From the NCBI GenBank assembly GCA_950295325.1, contig OX485809.1:35533081-35597080 (forward strand): 64,000 nt of DNA, read 5' to 3'. Positions 1-10,548 of this stretch are shown here, piece by piece; position 1 is the stretch's first letter; the number at the start of each line of letters is the position of its first letter. A program made the position numbers and the translations under genes. The notes below the pieces were generated by a model. It made no database searches, was not told where the DNA came from, and was given only the letters and a program-made list of their open reading frames with translations. Source of the stretch: Polytrichum commune. Taxonomy: Eukaryota > Streptophyta > Polytrichopsida > Polytrichales > Polytrichaceae.

Positions 1-299
1 ACAAAAGCCGTCCTCTAAGCCGTTTTAAGTACGATGCCCCCTGCGTATAATATGGGAGTTGCGTACCCGGGCTTTTTCCACCAACAAAATATGCAATGGT
101 CCCGCAACATGGTTCATTCTCACTTCACACTATGCTTGAGGGCCAAAGACTACATAAAATGGCTTTCCCAACACCCATGGTACGGCATTTGGATGAGAGT
201 CAAGGGTCCTCACCATTACAAGGTCATGGCTCTTGGCTCATGTGTGAAGTGGCCCTAAGACAAACCCCACACTTGTTCAATAGAGTCTCCCTACTTTGA

Positions 300-670
300 G
301 CATTATGGAATACCACAAAGTCTACATTGCAATAATGACAATGATGACAACATGATGTGTGCAAACGTGTGGCCTGCATTCTTCGGTGGGTTATTTTAAT
401 GTCAAAACCCATGATATATGAGAGGGAATTGTGGCAACAAGGAGGGATTTTTAAACCGAGCACATCCATTCCCTAGGGTTTGGGATATAAGAGAGGGAGT
501 GACATTACATACAAAACATTACTCAAATTTCAACTCTTGTTATGTGTGCCCTCAAAATATAACAATGGATTGGAGGTGCTCGAAAAGTTGTGTAGGGAGA
601 CTTAGATACATGCTCAACTCCCAGCATCCCACTATTATATAATGAAGGCCCACGTCCCTAAGTAATGTTA
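300..670. repeat. Interspersed repeat family, copy 1
   Basis: The part around 300-520 is homologous, in the same orientation, to 5750-5960: both read through an AATGACAATGATGACAA-like stretch, a TTTAATGTCAAAA block and a GTAGGGTTT/CTAGGGTTT block ending in GGAGTGACATTA. The next part, 540-670, is homologous to 29340-29480 (shared blocks CAAAATATAACA, TCGAAAAGTTG and CCCAGCATCCCAC or CCTAGCATCCCAC). No coding capacity is visible. It may be a fragment of a larger element such as an LTR. Confidence 0.6.
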
Positions 671-736
671 TGGAGGGTGACATTACGGAGGTTAGGGTGC
701 ATCAAGCGGGCTTGAGAATAGTATGAAATATGGGCT

Positions 737-1242
737 AACTTAGGGCCACATCACACACGAGCCAAGAGCCGTGAGCATAAAATCGTGAGAGCCCAAAAGA
801 AAGTGTCCAAAGACCGTCCCAACACACCTCCAAAATCATGTAGTGTGGTCACGGACCCCCAAGTGTAATGTGAAGTCATACGTGACCGGGCCCTCAACCA
901 AATGCTATTTCAATGAATTTCTATTCATGCGGGTCCTCACACATGATAAAATAGAATAAACCAACGCTTGTGAGCGTTCGAAGTACCATGTTCTCTTAGT
1001 TTTGTGTCAAGCCTACCTCCAAGAAGTGGTTTTTGAAAACAGTCCAAGTGACCATGAAACATATCATTCGGTGCCATGTAGGAATCCATGTAGACTTTAC
1101 ATCCACCTTGCATTCACATACTCCGTTGGTCCCTCAAGCTTCGTGTGAAGCGAACTTGGACCGGCTCCGCCTTTTCCACCCATGAGAGTGCTTGAAGTGC
1201 AATGCTCACGGGCTCTCAGTCTCGTGTGTGAAGTGGCCCTTA
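737..1242. mobile_element. Non-autonomous TIR element, about 0.5 kb
   Basis: The left end (TTAGGGCCACATCACACACG) and right end (TCGTGTGTGAAGTGGCCCTTA) are imperfect inverted repeats of about 40 bp. The interior has no coding capacity. A single copy of the same end lies at 225-258, and a reverse-orientation copy begins at 35036. No clear target duplication could be assigned, so the superfamily is open. Confidence 0.55.
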
Positions 1243-1529
1243 GGTGTTCCCCAAAGCGACTTGAAGGTCCTTGCAAGTCCCAGCACAGTAATAATAATAG
1301 AATTATCTCTTACATATGTCAGTCAATTAGTCCTCGCCTCCTCCGTCGATCGGCCAGAGCATCTGCAATCTGCACCCGTGAATCTTTCGTCTCGTTCTGC
1401 AGCTAATTGTCTGCAAGTTGATGAAGAATCTGCAAAGACAAGGCGAGCCAGACCCTCAGAAGCAGCCAGCGAGGTCTCTTCAATCAGCCTGGCTGTAGTC
1501 GGCAAGTCTGTGTATTTAATAAGTATGTT

Positions 1530-1745
1530 GGGTCTTGCAAGTATCTAATCGGTCAAAGCTCTAGTGTTTCCAAGTCCAACCGGTTATATGTTGTGATCAT
1601 TCGGTATTTCTGTACTAATTCGAGGTATATTCTACAGATTCCTGACGTCTTGTGAACTTCACCCGGTTATTTCTCAAACTCAACCGGTTCATCTGTAACT
1701 AAGCCGTCGGTTCTCCTCGTTCATTGTTGTGAATTAGTACACACT
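1530..1745 (+). repeat. CCGGTT-rich interspersed repeat, copy 1
   Basis: It shares AAGTCCAACCGGTT, TTTCTCAAACTCAACCGG and TCATCTGTAACTA blocks, in the same order, with copies at 27170-27650 and 31745-31975. It has no ORF and its class is unknown. Confidence 0.6.
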
Positions 1746-2321
1746 TTGAGCATAACTAATTAGTACTTAAGTGTCAGGCTTGAGGAGCAACTTCAAGGTC
1801 AAGAACGAGAAGCAGTTGCAGTTTTTGCTTGCATTTGCGGAGTTTTCATCTCGTGAACGAGGAGGACGAGCTGACATCGACGGCGGGTTCTAAATTCGAT
1901 TGGAGAGGTTCTAGTTCTGCGCTTGAATTATCGCACCATGGTTGCAGCTGTTTGCGCTGTCTGCATTTTCTGTGGCACTTGTGTTTGAGGATGTTGTTGT
2001 TTACTCTGTTAGTCTGATGGTCTTTAGTGTGGAGCACGCATGTGGGACCAAACTTGACAATAAAGTTTTTTTGGTTTCTGAGCAGCTTGCACTCGCCTGG
2101 ATCATAGTAAACTCGTGAACTGTAGATTTCATTTGAATCAAAGATCATGTCACTAGTCTAAGTGACACGGTCAGAGGCTTTGAGGAGGGAGGCTTATGAT
2201 CGCTGCTGAACATCTCGGCGCTTCAAATCTGTGGTCTCAATAATCTACGCTCGACACACAACAAAACGTGCTCAATTCATTTGTCTTTGGTCTTTTGGAA
2301 TCTTGATCTCGTCCTTGAGGT

Positions 2322-4405
2322 ATGGCTGGCGAGGTCGCGGATCATGATGGTGCGATAAAGAAGGTGATTCACAAGCTGGTGGAGAAAGATTTTAAACGCC
2401 TTCACGACAGATTCAAGCAAGACTCGAAGTTGGACATAGAGATTGAGTTTTTGTTCCACTATGCGTGTCGATCTGGAAGATTGAATGGGACGGAGCTGGA
2501 CTTCATTGAAGCAGTAATCAAAGAGTGTCTGGACTTGGGGAAAGATGTAGGATCTAAGGAGTGTCTGCTCTCGGAGGGAAATGGAGAAAGGGTTTTGAAG
2601 TATCTTTTCGAACGTAAAAATTCGCAAGGATACGTACCTTTTCTTCTTGCAATCGAGGAACACGGTGAAAGTTATATTCAAGCTTTCTTGGAAAAGATGC
2701 CGCCGGCTTCTAATCCTTCTTATTCAATATTGCTAAATGCGTGTGACATTCGAGGGTGGAGCCCCGTACACATGATTGTTAGTACCCGCTATACACAAAT
2801 TTTGAAGAAGCTTGTGAAGGAGAAGATAGATGTGAATGCAACGTTGCCAAGTTCGAAAGCCACTGCCCTTCATCTAGCTATTTATCATAATCGTCCTGAG
2901 GCCGTGAAGATCATTTTGGAAGCCGACTCCGACTCGGTCAAAGTAGCTGTGAATGCGATCTTGGAGAGAAACATTATATATGGGAGCAAATGTAAGAATG
3001 GAGAGAATCGGTCAAGTAGATATTGGTCGCCGCTACAATTGGCTGCCATCATGGGTCGCGCAGATGTTGTGAGAATATTATTAACAAAGGTATGTTACAT
3101 TTCCACTACGATTTGTCGTAGTTTTTTCATCACAAGAATCTTCAGTTTATTTACTAACGTGTAATTTAAATTTTCTGAAATATTCTCCATGAAGGTTGTG
3201 TTAAGTACGTTTGTTGAACATGCTTGATCAAATACAAGTGTCATTTTTAAATTTGTACATTTTTAAGGTGTCTATATTGTCTGATAATCTCACTTCAAAC
3301 AATCATGACACAATTTGGTTCACATTACATGCAGATCAGACTAATCTATGATTCAAGCAAAAGCAATAATCATCATGCGACCAAGCCAGAAAACTATGAT
3401 GATGATATTCCAGCACTTCACTTGGCTGCTGCATCAGGAGTTCCTGAGGTTATAAGGATGTTTATATCTAAGGAATTTGATCCGATTAAGTTGACTCCCC
3501 ATAATCGTACTCCTATACACTTTGCAATAGATTCCTCCACTGCGAAATTCAATAACGAAGTGAAAGAGAAAGATGAGAACAACGACACCACTAACCCAGG
3601 GGCAACAACTGAAGCGCAACTTTCCATGAAGAATCCTGGCACATGTGTTGATCCATTTGCTCTTGACACTAAAACATTACCCGACACCGAACTGCGTTCA
3701 AGAACAGCAGAAGATGATGAGGGTAGACCAGCATGCATAACGATGTTGATGCAAGCTGGTGTTGACATATGGCAAAAGGATGACGAAGATACCTTAGCTG
3801 AACCCGGACCAGAAGCATCTACCACAGTGAGAAAATGGTGGTACGAGGCAATAGCACGAGATACATCTGAAGCCAAGAAAAGCCTCAATGATGCTGCAAA
3901 TGCAATATCTGTGGTTGCCGCTCTTGTTGCAACTGCCTCATATGTGGGTCCATTACAACCTCCTCTTGGGTACGGGACAACTGATCCATCAGTGCTTGAT
4001 CTAGTGCAGACAACAAAGCCCCTCATTCGAGTGTTTGTAGTAACCAATTGCCTATCATTTTATCTTGCTATTGGATCAATCCTTTTTGCGGTCGTGCCCT
4101 CTCTTCCCACGCCACAAGAGAGTCTGTATGAAGAATGGAAACGATCTAAACGAACTATAGGCATAGCCATACTTTTCCTGCTCATGTCTATATTAGGTGT
4201 TCTCATTTCATTTGCAGCTGCCTCAAATGTAGGCATGGAAGATCACTATTCGTGGCACCGTTCGGGTCTAGCATTTTACCCCACTATGTTTGGTGGCCTG
4301 ATTTGTTTGTTTGGGATCATAACCTTTTTTGTACGTTTGTTGAGGCTTGTTTTTGACAAAGACGAGCGGATTAGGCGTTTGTATCAGAAACTGCCTAAAT
4401 TGTAG
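2322..4405 (+). CDS. Ankyrin-repeat protein with C-terminal PGG-type membrane domain
   Basis: Exons 2322-3089 and 3335-4405 join in phase 0 (donor AAG|GTATGT, acceptor ATGCAG|ATC), giving 612 aa. Plant proteins of this architecture sit in membranes and are mostly linked to defence or stress signalling; no substrate is known from the sequence. Ankyrin-type helices are visible around residues 135-205 (WSPVHMIVS, TALHLAIYHNRPEAVKIIL), 228-256 (SPLQLAAIMGRADVVRILL) and just after the junction (PALHLAAASGVPEVIRMFI). A loop rich in acidic, Asn and Thr residues follows. The PGG-type motif (NDAANAISVVAALVATASYV, then PLQPPLGYG) opens a C-terminal block of about four hydrophobic segments, as expected for the family. 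The ATG at 2322 opens the long frame and fits a plain start. The short intron carries no recognised repeat. Confidence 0.88.
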
Positions 4406-5169
4406 ATGCCACTTTCTTTGAAAGTAATGTAAATATTCTCAATGAGTATTCAAATGTATTCAATATCTTTCTTTTACGTGTAGACTTGTATTCGTTCAAA
4501 ATCTTCAGATAATTTTTTTGAATATAGCTTGCTTTTGCGTTGCACTATGATTCTGCGTTGCATTATGGATCTCGTTGGTGCATTGGTTCATAAAGACTTG
4601 CAGTTGACAGAAAAATAAGTTGAATAGTTCCCTCTCCATGTTCAATAATTTTATCTGCCATTTGTTTGTTTTGTTTTTACATGCTAGAAAGTGTAACAGA
4701 TAATTGTGAGAAATGTTGCGGACCACTCTGTAACTTAAACATTCTTGTTGGGAATTTTAATCTGCAAATTATCAAATGCTATCATGAGTTCAAGCTCAAA
4801 AGTACCAAGTACACCCTTCAGATGTAACTCCCTGATAATAAGTTGAGTGTGTAGGATGTTTCTGTCACTATTTATCTCATCCACAAACTTGGACAAGCAA
4901 AAGCAAAGCAACCACCCATAAATAAGATCCTTTGAAACTGATAAATTTCAGGAAAATTACTGATAGGTCGCAACATATGAAGAATCTTACAAGTTGCTGT
5001 TCATCTGTTGGAGTGTGATGCTTTCATAGAAAGTTTCAGTTTTGTGACATTTGACTCCTACACTTATTCTAGAAATGTATAACATTATCATAACCTGATA
5101 CAACCATCAAATTACCCAAAATACGTTGCACTGCTGATCTGAAGTACGAAAAGATGTTCACGTCCAAAA

Positions 5170-5470
5170 CCGGACCTTGAACCAGTGTTGGTATGGTGTA
5201 TAGGTGAATGCATGGTATAGTTAATCAACATCCATAATGGTATAGACAATTTACTTGTGGTATCAAATCGTAATATTTGTCAAATATTGATATTTGATGG
5301 GTATGTCAAGGTGAGAGAATTTTTGTATATCCGAGCTACTATTTGGGTCACTACCATTCTCAACTAGAATAATACTAGGGCAATGTTACCTAGGTACGAA
5401 TGTTCTTACATGGTATATAGATCTGAATAGTATTGAAAACAAGGATACTGTCAAAAACCCATACCCTACC
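5170..5470 (-). repeat. GGTAT-rich interspersed repeat, reverse copy
   Basis: The reverse complement matches 7300-7590 and 11655-11945. All three share a GATACCATTCGGG/TTTGGG-type block, an ATACCTAG block, a CTCACCTTG/CTCACATAT region, and an end reading ACCATG...ACCAACA. No ORF is present. Confidence 0.5.
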
Positions 5471-5749
5471 AGTATCAAAAATTGTGAAAACCCTCATTAT
5501 ACATACTCGAATGATATCTTAAAAAGACAATACTAAATCAACACTAATTGGAACAATCACTCAAATGAATGGATCATAAAGTAACAGCAAGGATTCCAGA
5601 GTCACAAAACGTCACATACACTCTAAAATTCCATAATATCACACTTGTAGGTACCAAAGTGCACATGATATTAAGAAGTACTGTAATGTTAAGATGGATC
5701 CATGATAAAAGAAAATTAGTGTAGCATGTGACATTATGAAATGACACAA

Positions 5750-5960
5750 AGTGTAACATTCCAAGAATGACAATAATGACAATGTGATGCGTGCCTGTGA
5801 ACATGTGCTTTGAATTCTTTGGTGGTTTACTTTAATGTCAAAATGCATAATATATGGAAGGGAACGTGACAACAAGGTGTGAGATTTAAAGTGAGAACAT
5901 CCGTTTCGTAGGGTTTCGGGGATATTAGAGAAGGAGTGACATTAAGGAGGTTGGTATGAG
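5750..5960 (+). repeat. Interspersed repeat, copy 2 of the 300-520 family
   Basis: Same order of blocks as at 300-520: AATGACAATAATGACAATG, CTTTAATGTCAAAA, TATATGGAAGGGAACG, then GTAGGGTTTCGGGGATATT and GGAGTGACATTA. It is diverged and non-coding. Confidence 0.6.
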
Positions 5961-6342
5961 GGAGTTAAGAGCGCATTCGAAGATTCCCGAATTTCCGAAA
6001 TTCCGAATTTCAGGAAGCATCATTGGTTTAAAGTTGCCATATCGGATCTGCAACGAAAGTGAAGTCCGGATAAGGCAATGGTTCACGAAATGGACAAAAC
6101 GGGAAGACTACTCAACCCGGGCAAGTCTGTAATTACTAAAGTTCATCTTGGAAGCAGAGAAATTCGGGAAGAAAAGGGCTAAAAAGTTGGTGGAAATCAC
6201 CGGAACCTGTCACCACAATCGATACGATCTACTCAATAGGTATCATCGACACTCCAACGACATCCTTGCTCCTCATCCTAACTTTTTCCTTCACCAAATC
6301 TTCGCGAATTCACCAAATTCGCATTGGTCCTATTGCTGCAAA

Positions 6343-6368
6343 TCTCCCTCCCTCCCTCCCTCCCTCCC
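6343..6368. repeat. CTCC microsatellite in thioredoxin f leader
   Basis: Six tandem CTCC units just upstream of the chosen start codon; a CT-rich leader is common in plant 5' UTRs. Confidence 0.85.
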
Positions 6369-6394
6369 CCATAGCCAAAACCACAGCAACATCG

Positions 6395-6979
6395 ATGGCA
6401 GCAACATTGCACTCCGCATTCATCACCGCGCATGCCAAAGCTTCATTGCCAAATTCTGGGTTCGATGGGTTTGGCAGAAGGGAGGTGAAGTCTACGAGGT
6501 CACAACAACATGCGTGGATGTCGCAGGACAAGGACCGAAGAAGAGGAGAGATTATGGGGTCGATGTTGCAGGGCAAGGATCGAAGAAGAGAAGAGGTTTT
6601 GGTGTGCAGGAGCAGTGCAGCGGAACCGAAATTGGCGTCGACAGGGTTAGGAGGGGTGACGGAGGTGGACAAGGAGAGTTTCTGGCCTTTGGTGGAGAAA
6701 GCTACGGGGGAGAACAAATTGCTTGTGTTGGACATGTACACGCAATGGTGTGGCCCTTGTAAGCTTATGCATCCCAAGGTGGTCCAGCTGTCGGAAACAT
6801 ATGCCAATGATGTGGTGTTTGCGAAGTTGGATTGCAACCAAGAGAACAAGGAGCTTGCCAAGGAGCTTGGCGTGAAGACGGTGCCAACGTTCAAGGTGTT
6901 CAAGAATGGGGAGATTGTCGCGGAGGTTCGAGGCGCCAAATTTGAGGAGCTCGTGAAGGCCATCGAAAATGCCTTGTAG
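6395..6979 (+). CDS. TRXF: Thioredoxin f, chloroplast
   Basis: A single uninterrupted 194-aa frame. Thioredoxin f reduces disulfides of Calvin-cycle enzymes and ATP synthase in the stroma, taking electrons from ferredoxin-thioredoxin reductase. The thioredoxin fold runs from about residue 88 (VTEVDKESFWPL) to the end. The active site is W118-C119-G120-P121-C122 in a YTQWCGPCK context, the cis-proline is P164 (TVPTFK), and C147 in KLDCNQENK is the extra cysteine typical of the f type rather than m, x or y. Residues 1 to about 75 are Ser/Arg-rich and low in acidic residues, as in a transit peptide, and contain a 15-residue duplication (DNA period 45 bp, from 6517 and 6562). The start at 6395 (GATGGCAGC) was chosen because the frame upstream is a CTCC simple repeat, although an in-frame ATG at 6266 exists. 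Confidence 0.93.
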   Translation: MAATLHSAFITAHAKASLPNSGFDGFGRREVKSTRSQQHAWMSQDKDRRRGEIMGSMLQGKDRRREEVLVCRSSAAEPKLASTGLGGVTEVDKESFWPLVEKATGENKLLVLDMYTQWCGPCKLMHPKVVQLSETYANDVVFAKLDCNQENKELAKELGVKTVPTFKVFKNGEIVAEVRGAKFEELVKAIENAL

Positions 6980-7299
6980 GTAGGTAGGTAATGGAAACTG
7001 TCTCTGTGTTTCCGTAGCATGTAATTAAGTTTTTAAGTTAACATTCATCATCTCGCGTGGGGATCGATTTTTTTTGGCGCCATAGCCGGAAAATTTCGGT
7101 GTGCAGATTACTTACACCCCGCTCGAAGAACTGTAAATTGTTGGGACTGAGTGGTACATAAATAATCTCTTGGTTCCTATGGATTCTTAGTAGAGGAAGA
7201 TGGCTGCCATTGGATGATGATGATGTTGTCCGCGGTGAATTCAGTTTTTTTCCTCGATACAACTTAGCCTATTAGAGACCTCACACAACTTGGTGCCAG

Positions 7300-7590
7300 T
7301 AGGGTATTTGACGGTATTTTTGCTGTCGATACCATTCGGGTCTATATAGCATGCAAGAACCTTTCATACCTAGGCTAAATCGCCCTAGTACCAATGTGGT
7401 TTAGAATGGTATTAACCCAAGTAAGAACTCGGGTATACGAAGATTTTCTCACCTTGAAAAACCCACCAAACATCAATATTTGACTGGTATTACAATTTTG
7501 ATACTTCTGGGAGGTTCTTTGATATCGTTATTTATGTTGATTATTGATACCATGTGTTCACGTATACACCAGACCAACATTGGTATTTAT
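7300..7590 (+). repeat. GGTAT-rich interspersed repeat, forward copy
   Basis: Starts near GTATTTGACGGTATTTTTG and ends near CACCAGACCAACATTGG. It is collinear with 11655-11945 and with the reverse complement of 5170-5470. Confidence 0.55.
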
Positions 7591-8029
7591 CTGATATTTT
7601 TCATTTTCCTGTTGGCTCAATGTTGGATCACATGTCTTGGTTTACTCCTGTACTCGTTCGTTGATTAACTTACTGTACATTCTTCTAGTAGATTGAATGG
7701 CCAACAGCACCCCAATCTTTGTTGGATGTCCAGTGTCAATCCTTTGTTTGTTTCGTTTGTTATGCTTTATTTCGATTGAAGAACAGATTCCATTGCTAAT
7801 GAAAAATAAATTACGACCACATCAACAACTCCTTACCTGAGCTTTACTCTGTATGTCAGTCATGTTTTCAATTGAAACAACCTTCCTCCTTTCTGCAGAT
7901 AGATATGGTTGACAGCCCTTATTGGTTACTTTTTCTGACTGGCACACTTCTCCTAGGGTATGAAACATGTGATTAGTACAAGATGGTTAGCAAATGCAAA
8001 TCAAGGCCATCGCCACTTTCCTCATAATT

Positions 8030-8165
8030 TTCAGAGCTGATATGAATATCTTATTCACTATTAAAGTGACGATTCCTTGTGCCCATTAAATGGTCATATA
8101 GGCCCCCCCAGTTATGTTGACTGTTGAGCATACCAATCAAAATAGGTGTCTTAATAAGAAAAGTA
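8030..8165 (-). repeat. Abundant interspersed repeat, reverse and internally deleted copy
   Basis: The reverse complement gives the family head TTATTAAGACACCTA followed by the mid block CAACAGTCAACATAACTG and the tail CCTATATGACCATTTAAT. The middle third of the family consensus is missing. Confidence 0.5.
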
Positions 8166-9721
8166 ACAGAATTAGGACTGTCTATCTTAAAATACCAACT
8201 CTGGCATGTGATTAACATGTATCTCAATCAATACTCGGACTGGCATCATAGCTGTTGGAAATGTCTGTGTTCAGACCACACTGCAAGTGTTGCGAACTGT
8301 AAACTGGCTGGAACGAGTGGTAGATAATCAATCTCTTGTAGAGTTCTATGTGTCCCAAGGTATGCAACAATGAGCTGTCAATAATGAGAGCTTGCCACTT
8401 GACTATGCTCAATTGCATTCGTGTATGTACTCAAGGACCTTCATTCTTGAAAAATAACAGAACGTCCTTACACATCCTTAAGAATCTGATATTGCCGTCA
8501 TTTCTGTTGTGTGATGTCTGTTTCTAATAGTTTGTGGCAACAAGGCCTGCCTACCTGAAGTTTTTTATTTTTATTTTTATAATATATGTCTGGGGATATA
8601 TCAAAACTGGTAGAAACAGGCTATGTTCTTGCTAGTGATTTGGAGATGCTCAGTAATTGGAGAATTGTTTTCCTCCCCTTTCATGGCAAGTTCTGGATAT
8701 GCAGAACATTGTCCAACTTTGGCTCAATGTTGATCGAATTTAACATACAAATTTCCACGTAGAAGGGACTAAGTTGACTAAAATTGACTAGAATTACATG
8801 CAAGGAAGTAAATAGAAGTGTAAAACTTAAGTCAACTTAGTCCTTTTACATGGAACCTGACCTAAGTAAATGCTTTTGTTTACTCTCTGACTTGTCAATC
8901 AACTTGCAGCATTTTCTCCAAGGAGGAGAATGGCCAGGGCCAAAAGCTTCAGATCTCCAATATTTGATGAGTGTATGTGCTTTTATTTAAGCTGGACAAT
9001 GTAAGCGATTTTATTTCAACACCTTGAGACCGTAGCCTAACGGAAATTGTATGCATTCAACAGTGGCTACCATGGGGTCTTCCATCGCTGGCGTGCCACT
9101 AATATAATATTAGAGTTGCTCCCTCACCCATCTTCTTTTATCGATTTGAGGGATTTTTACTCCTCACTTTCATCAGTTTCAAATATGTTTGACCTCCCAC
9201 ATCCTCGATCATTCCATATGCCCTCATTGATTGTTGTCCTTCTTGGATTTGGTTGCAAATAATAGTGATGCTATTAGTCAATTTTGCGATGAATTGATCA
9301 CACTAGGTCCACAGCATGACGGGTTTCTTTCACATGGGCTTATACTATTCACAATGGAAAACGGACTCTGAAACAGTACACTAAGTAGCTCTCTTAATGT
9401 GGGCCAAGGTAATTTTATAGAGCCCACATTGATTCTTATAATGAGGATCAACGTGGGCCATGTTAATTGTCAACCCATGCCAAATCTCTAGTTCAAAATC
9501 AGTATGAGCCGCCTTAATTATTTTTGTAGGAAATTGATGTGGGTGGATTGAAAAAATAAATAAAAAATGCTATATTTGATGTAAGGTGATTACTTTAGTT
9601 TATGTATGGTGTTGGTCAGAGGTCTCAAGAAAGACCGAGGGGAAGGTTCAAGGTCTTGAATTCACATTATTTCCACCCAGACTAGATAATTAAGTGGCCC
9701 ATGTTAAGTATTTTCACTTTA

Positions 9722-9769
9722 ATTTCCTAACTACATTAAATAGTTAAATATTTAATGTAGTTAGGAAAT
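9722..9769. repeat. 48-bp perfect hairpin
   Basis: A 21-bp arm (ATTTCCTAACTACATTAAAT plus A) is followed by a 6-nt loop GTTAAA and then its exact reverse complement. It is AT-rich, isolated and outside any gene. It could be a collapsed MITE or a fold-back relic. Confidence 0.85.
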
Positions 9770-10548
9770 CTGGGCAGCCAAATTGACCTACATCTGTCCC
9801 ATGCCTTCATGCACACTATTGCTGTCTAGTTTGGAAATTTATCACAAACAATTTACCACACCTGCAATAAACATTTCATTCATAATCTACCAGTTCCGCA
9901 AGTACTAAGTTAGACATACGAGTGCCAATAATGTCCATACCCAAAACGTCTCTCATTGATGCCAGCGCCATCTCTTGCTGTCCCAATGGCTTTTTTGTAT
10001 TTCATGACTGAACAAGGGGTTTCCATTGCTGAAAGGCTTGAATTGAGTCACACCAACGACCCCTGATTCTTGGCCCTCCATTCACTTTTTGGGCCACACA
10101 TCCAAAATTGTTGAATCAAGTCCGGCCCTCTTTGCCTCCTGATGGGGGATTCTCTGTGCCGCCTTTCGTCCCGATAAACAATGTCGTGAACCTCTTGATA
10201 CCAGTTCTGCAAGTACTAAATTACAACAGCTACTACTGATGAATAGATTGGGTAGCAGGATTTGGAAGTGATGAGAGCTCGGTATTGACTGGGCCTCCTT
10301 GCTCTGTTCACCACTATGTCTTACCATGTTGTCCATCAGGATGATTTGTTACATGGATCACTTCTGACGGTCTCGTAAATTGGAGCCGAATACTGTAGGG
10401 TGTTGTCTCGTTCGACACAAAATTGATTATTTTTGGGAAGAATGTTGCCACGTGTCGTATCCACATTGACCAAGGCCGCGCTCAATCCAACATGGGAATC
10501 ACCTGTCGCGACTCCAAGTGTTGAACCGGCTTTCACTCTGTGGCACCT

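Larger units (their letters stand above)
1..2321. other. Repeat-filled gene-free stretch upstream of the ankyrin gene
   Basis: No gene is supported here. From left to right it holds a terminal fragment of a TIR element (about 225-258), a piece homologous to 5750-5960 (about 300-520), a piece homologous to 29340-29480 (about 540-670), the TIR element at 737-1242, and a Cys/Ala-poor repeat with CCGGTT motifs (about 1530-1745). The last 0.5 kb before the ankyrin-PGG start is presumably its promoter and 5' leader; I saw no decisive core-promoter motif. Confidence 0.6.
4406..6394. other. Gene-free stretch with interspersed repeats
   Basis: After the ankyrin gene the sequence is AT-rich with no supported gene. 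It contains a reverse copy of a 0.3-kb repeat (about 5170-5470) and a second copy of the repeat found at 300-520 (about 5750-5960). The last 0.4 kb before the thioredoxin start should hold its promoter and 5' UTR, including a pure CTCC run at about 6343-6368. Confidence 0.55.
6980..10548. other. Gene-free stretch between the thioredoxin f and OSCA genes
   Basis: The two genes converge here, so this holds both 3' flanks. I recognise a forward copy of the GGTAT-rich repeat (7300-7590), a reverse copy of the most abundant repeat (8030-8165), a 48-bp perfect hairpin (9722-9769), and a short segment (CAGTTCCGCAAGTACTAAG) at 9889 repeated with few changes at 10199. No ORF in the stretch looks genic. 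Confidence 0.55.

Noticed and set aside
1182-1548. Overlapping frames on both strands of 60-118 codons
   Set aside because: They run across the end of the TIR element into a repeat, and no domain or splice-consistent continuation is visible.
3418-4047. 209-codon minus-strand frame
   Set aside because: It is antisense to ankyrin-PGG exon 2, whose frame carries clear domain signatures.
6148-6762. 204-codon plus-strand frame
   Set aside because: Overlaps the thioredoxin f transit-peptide region in another frame and ends inside the domain.
6310-7020. 236-codon minus-strand frame
   Set aside because: Shadow of the thioredoxin f gene on the other strand.
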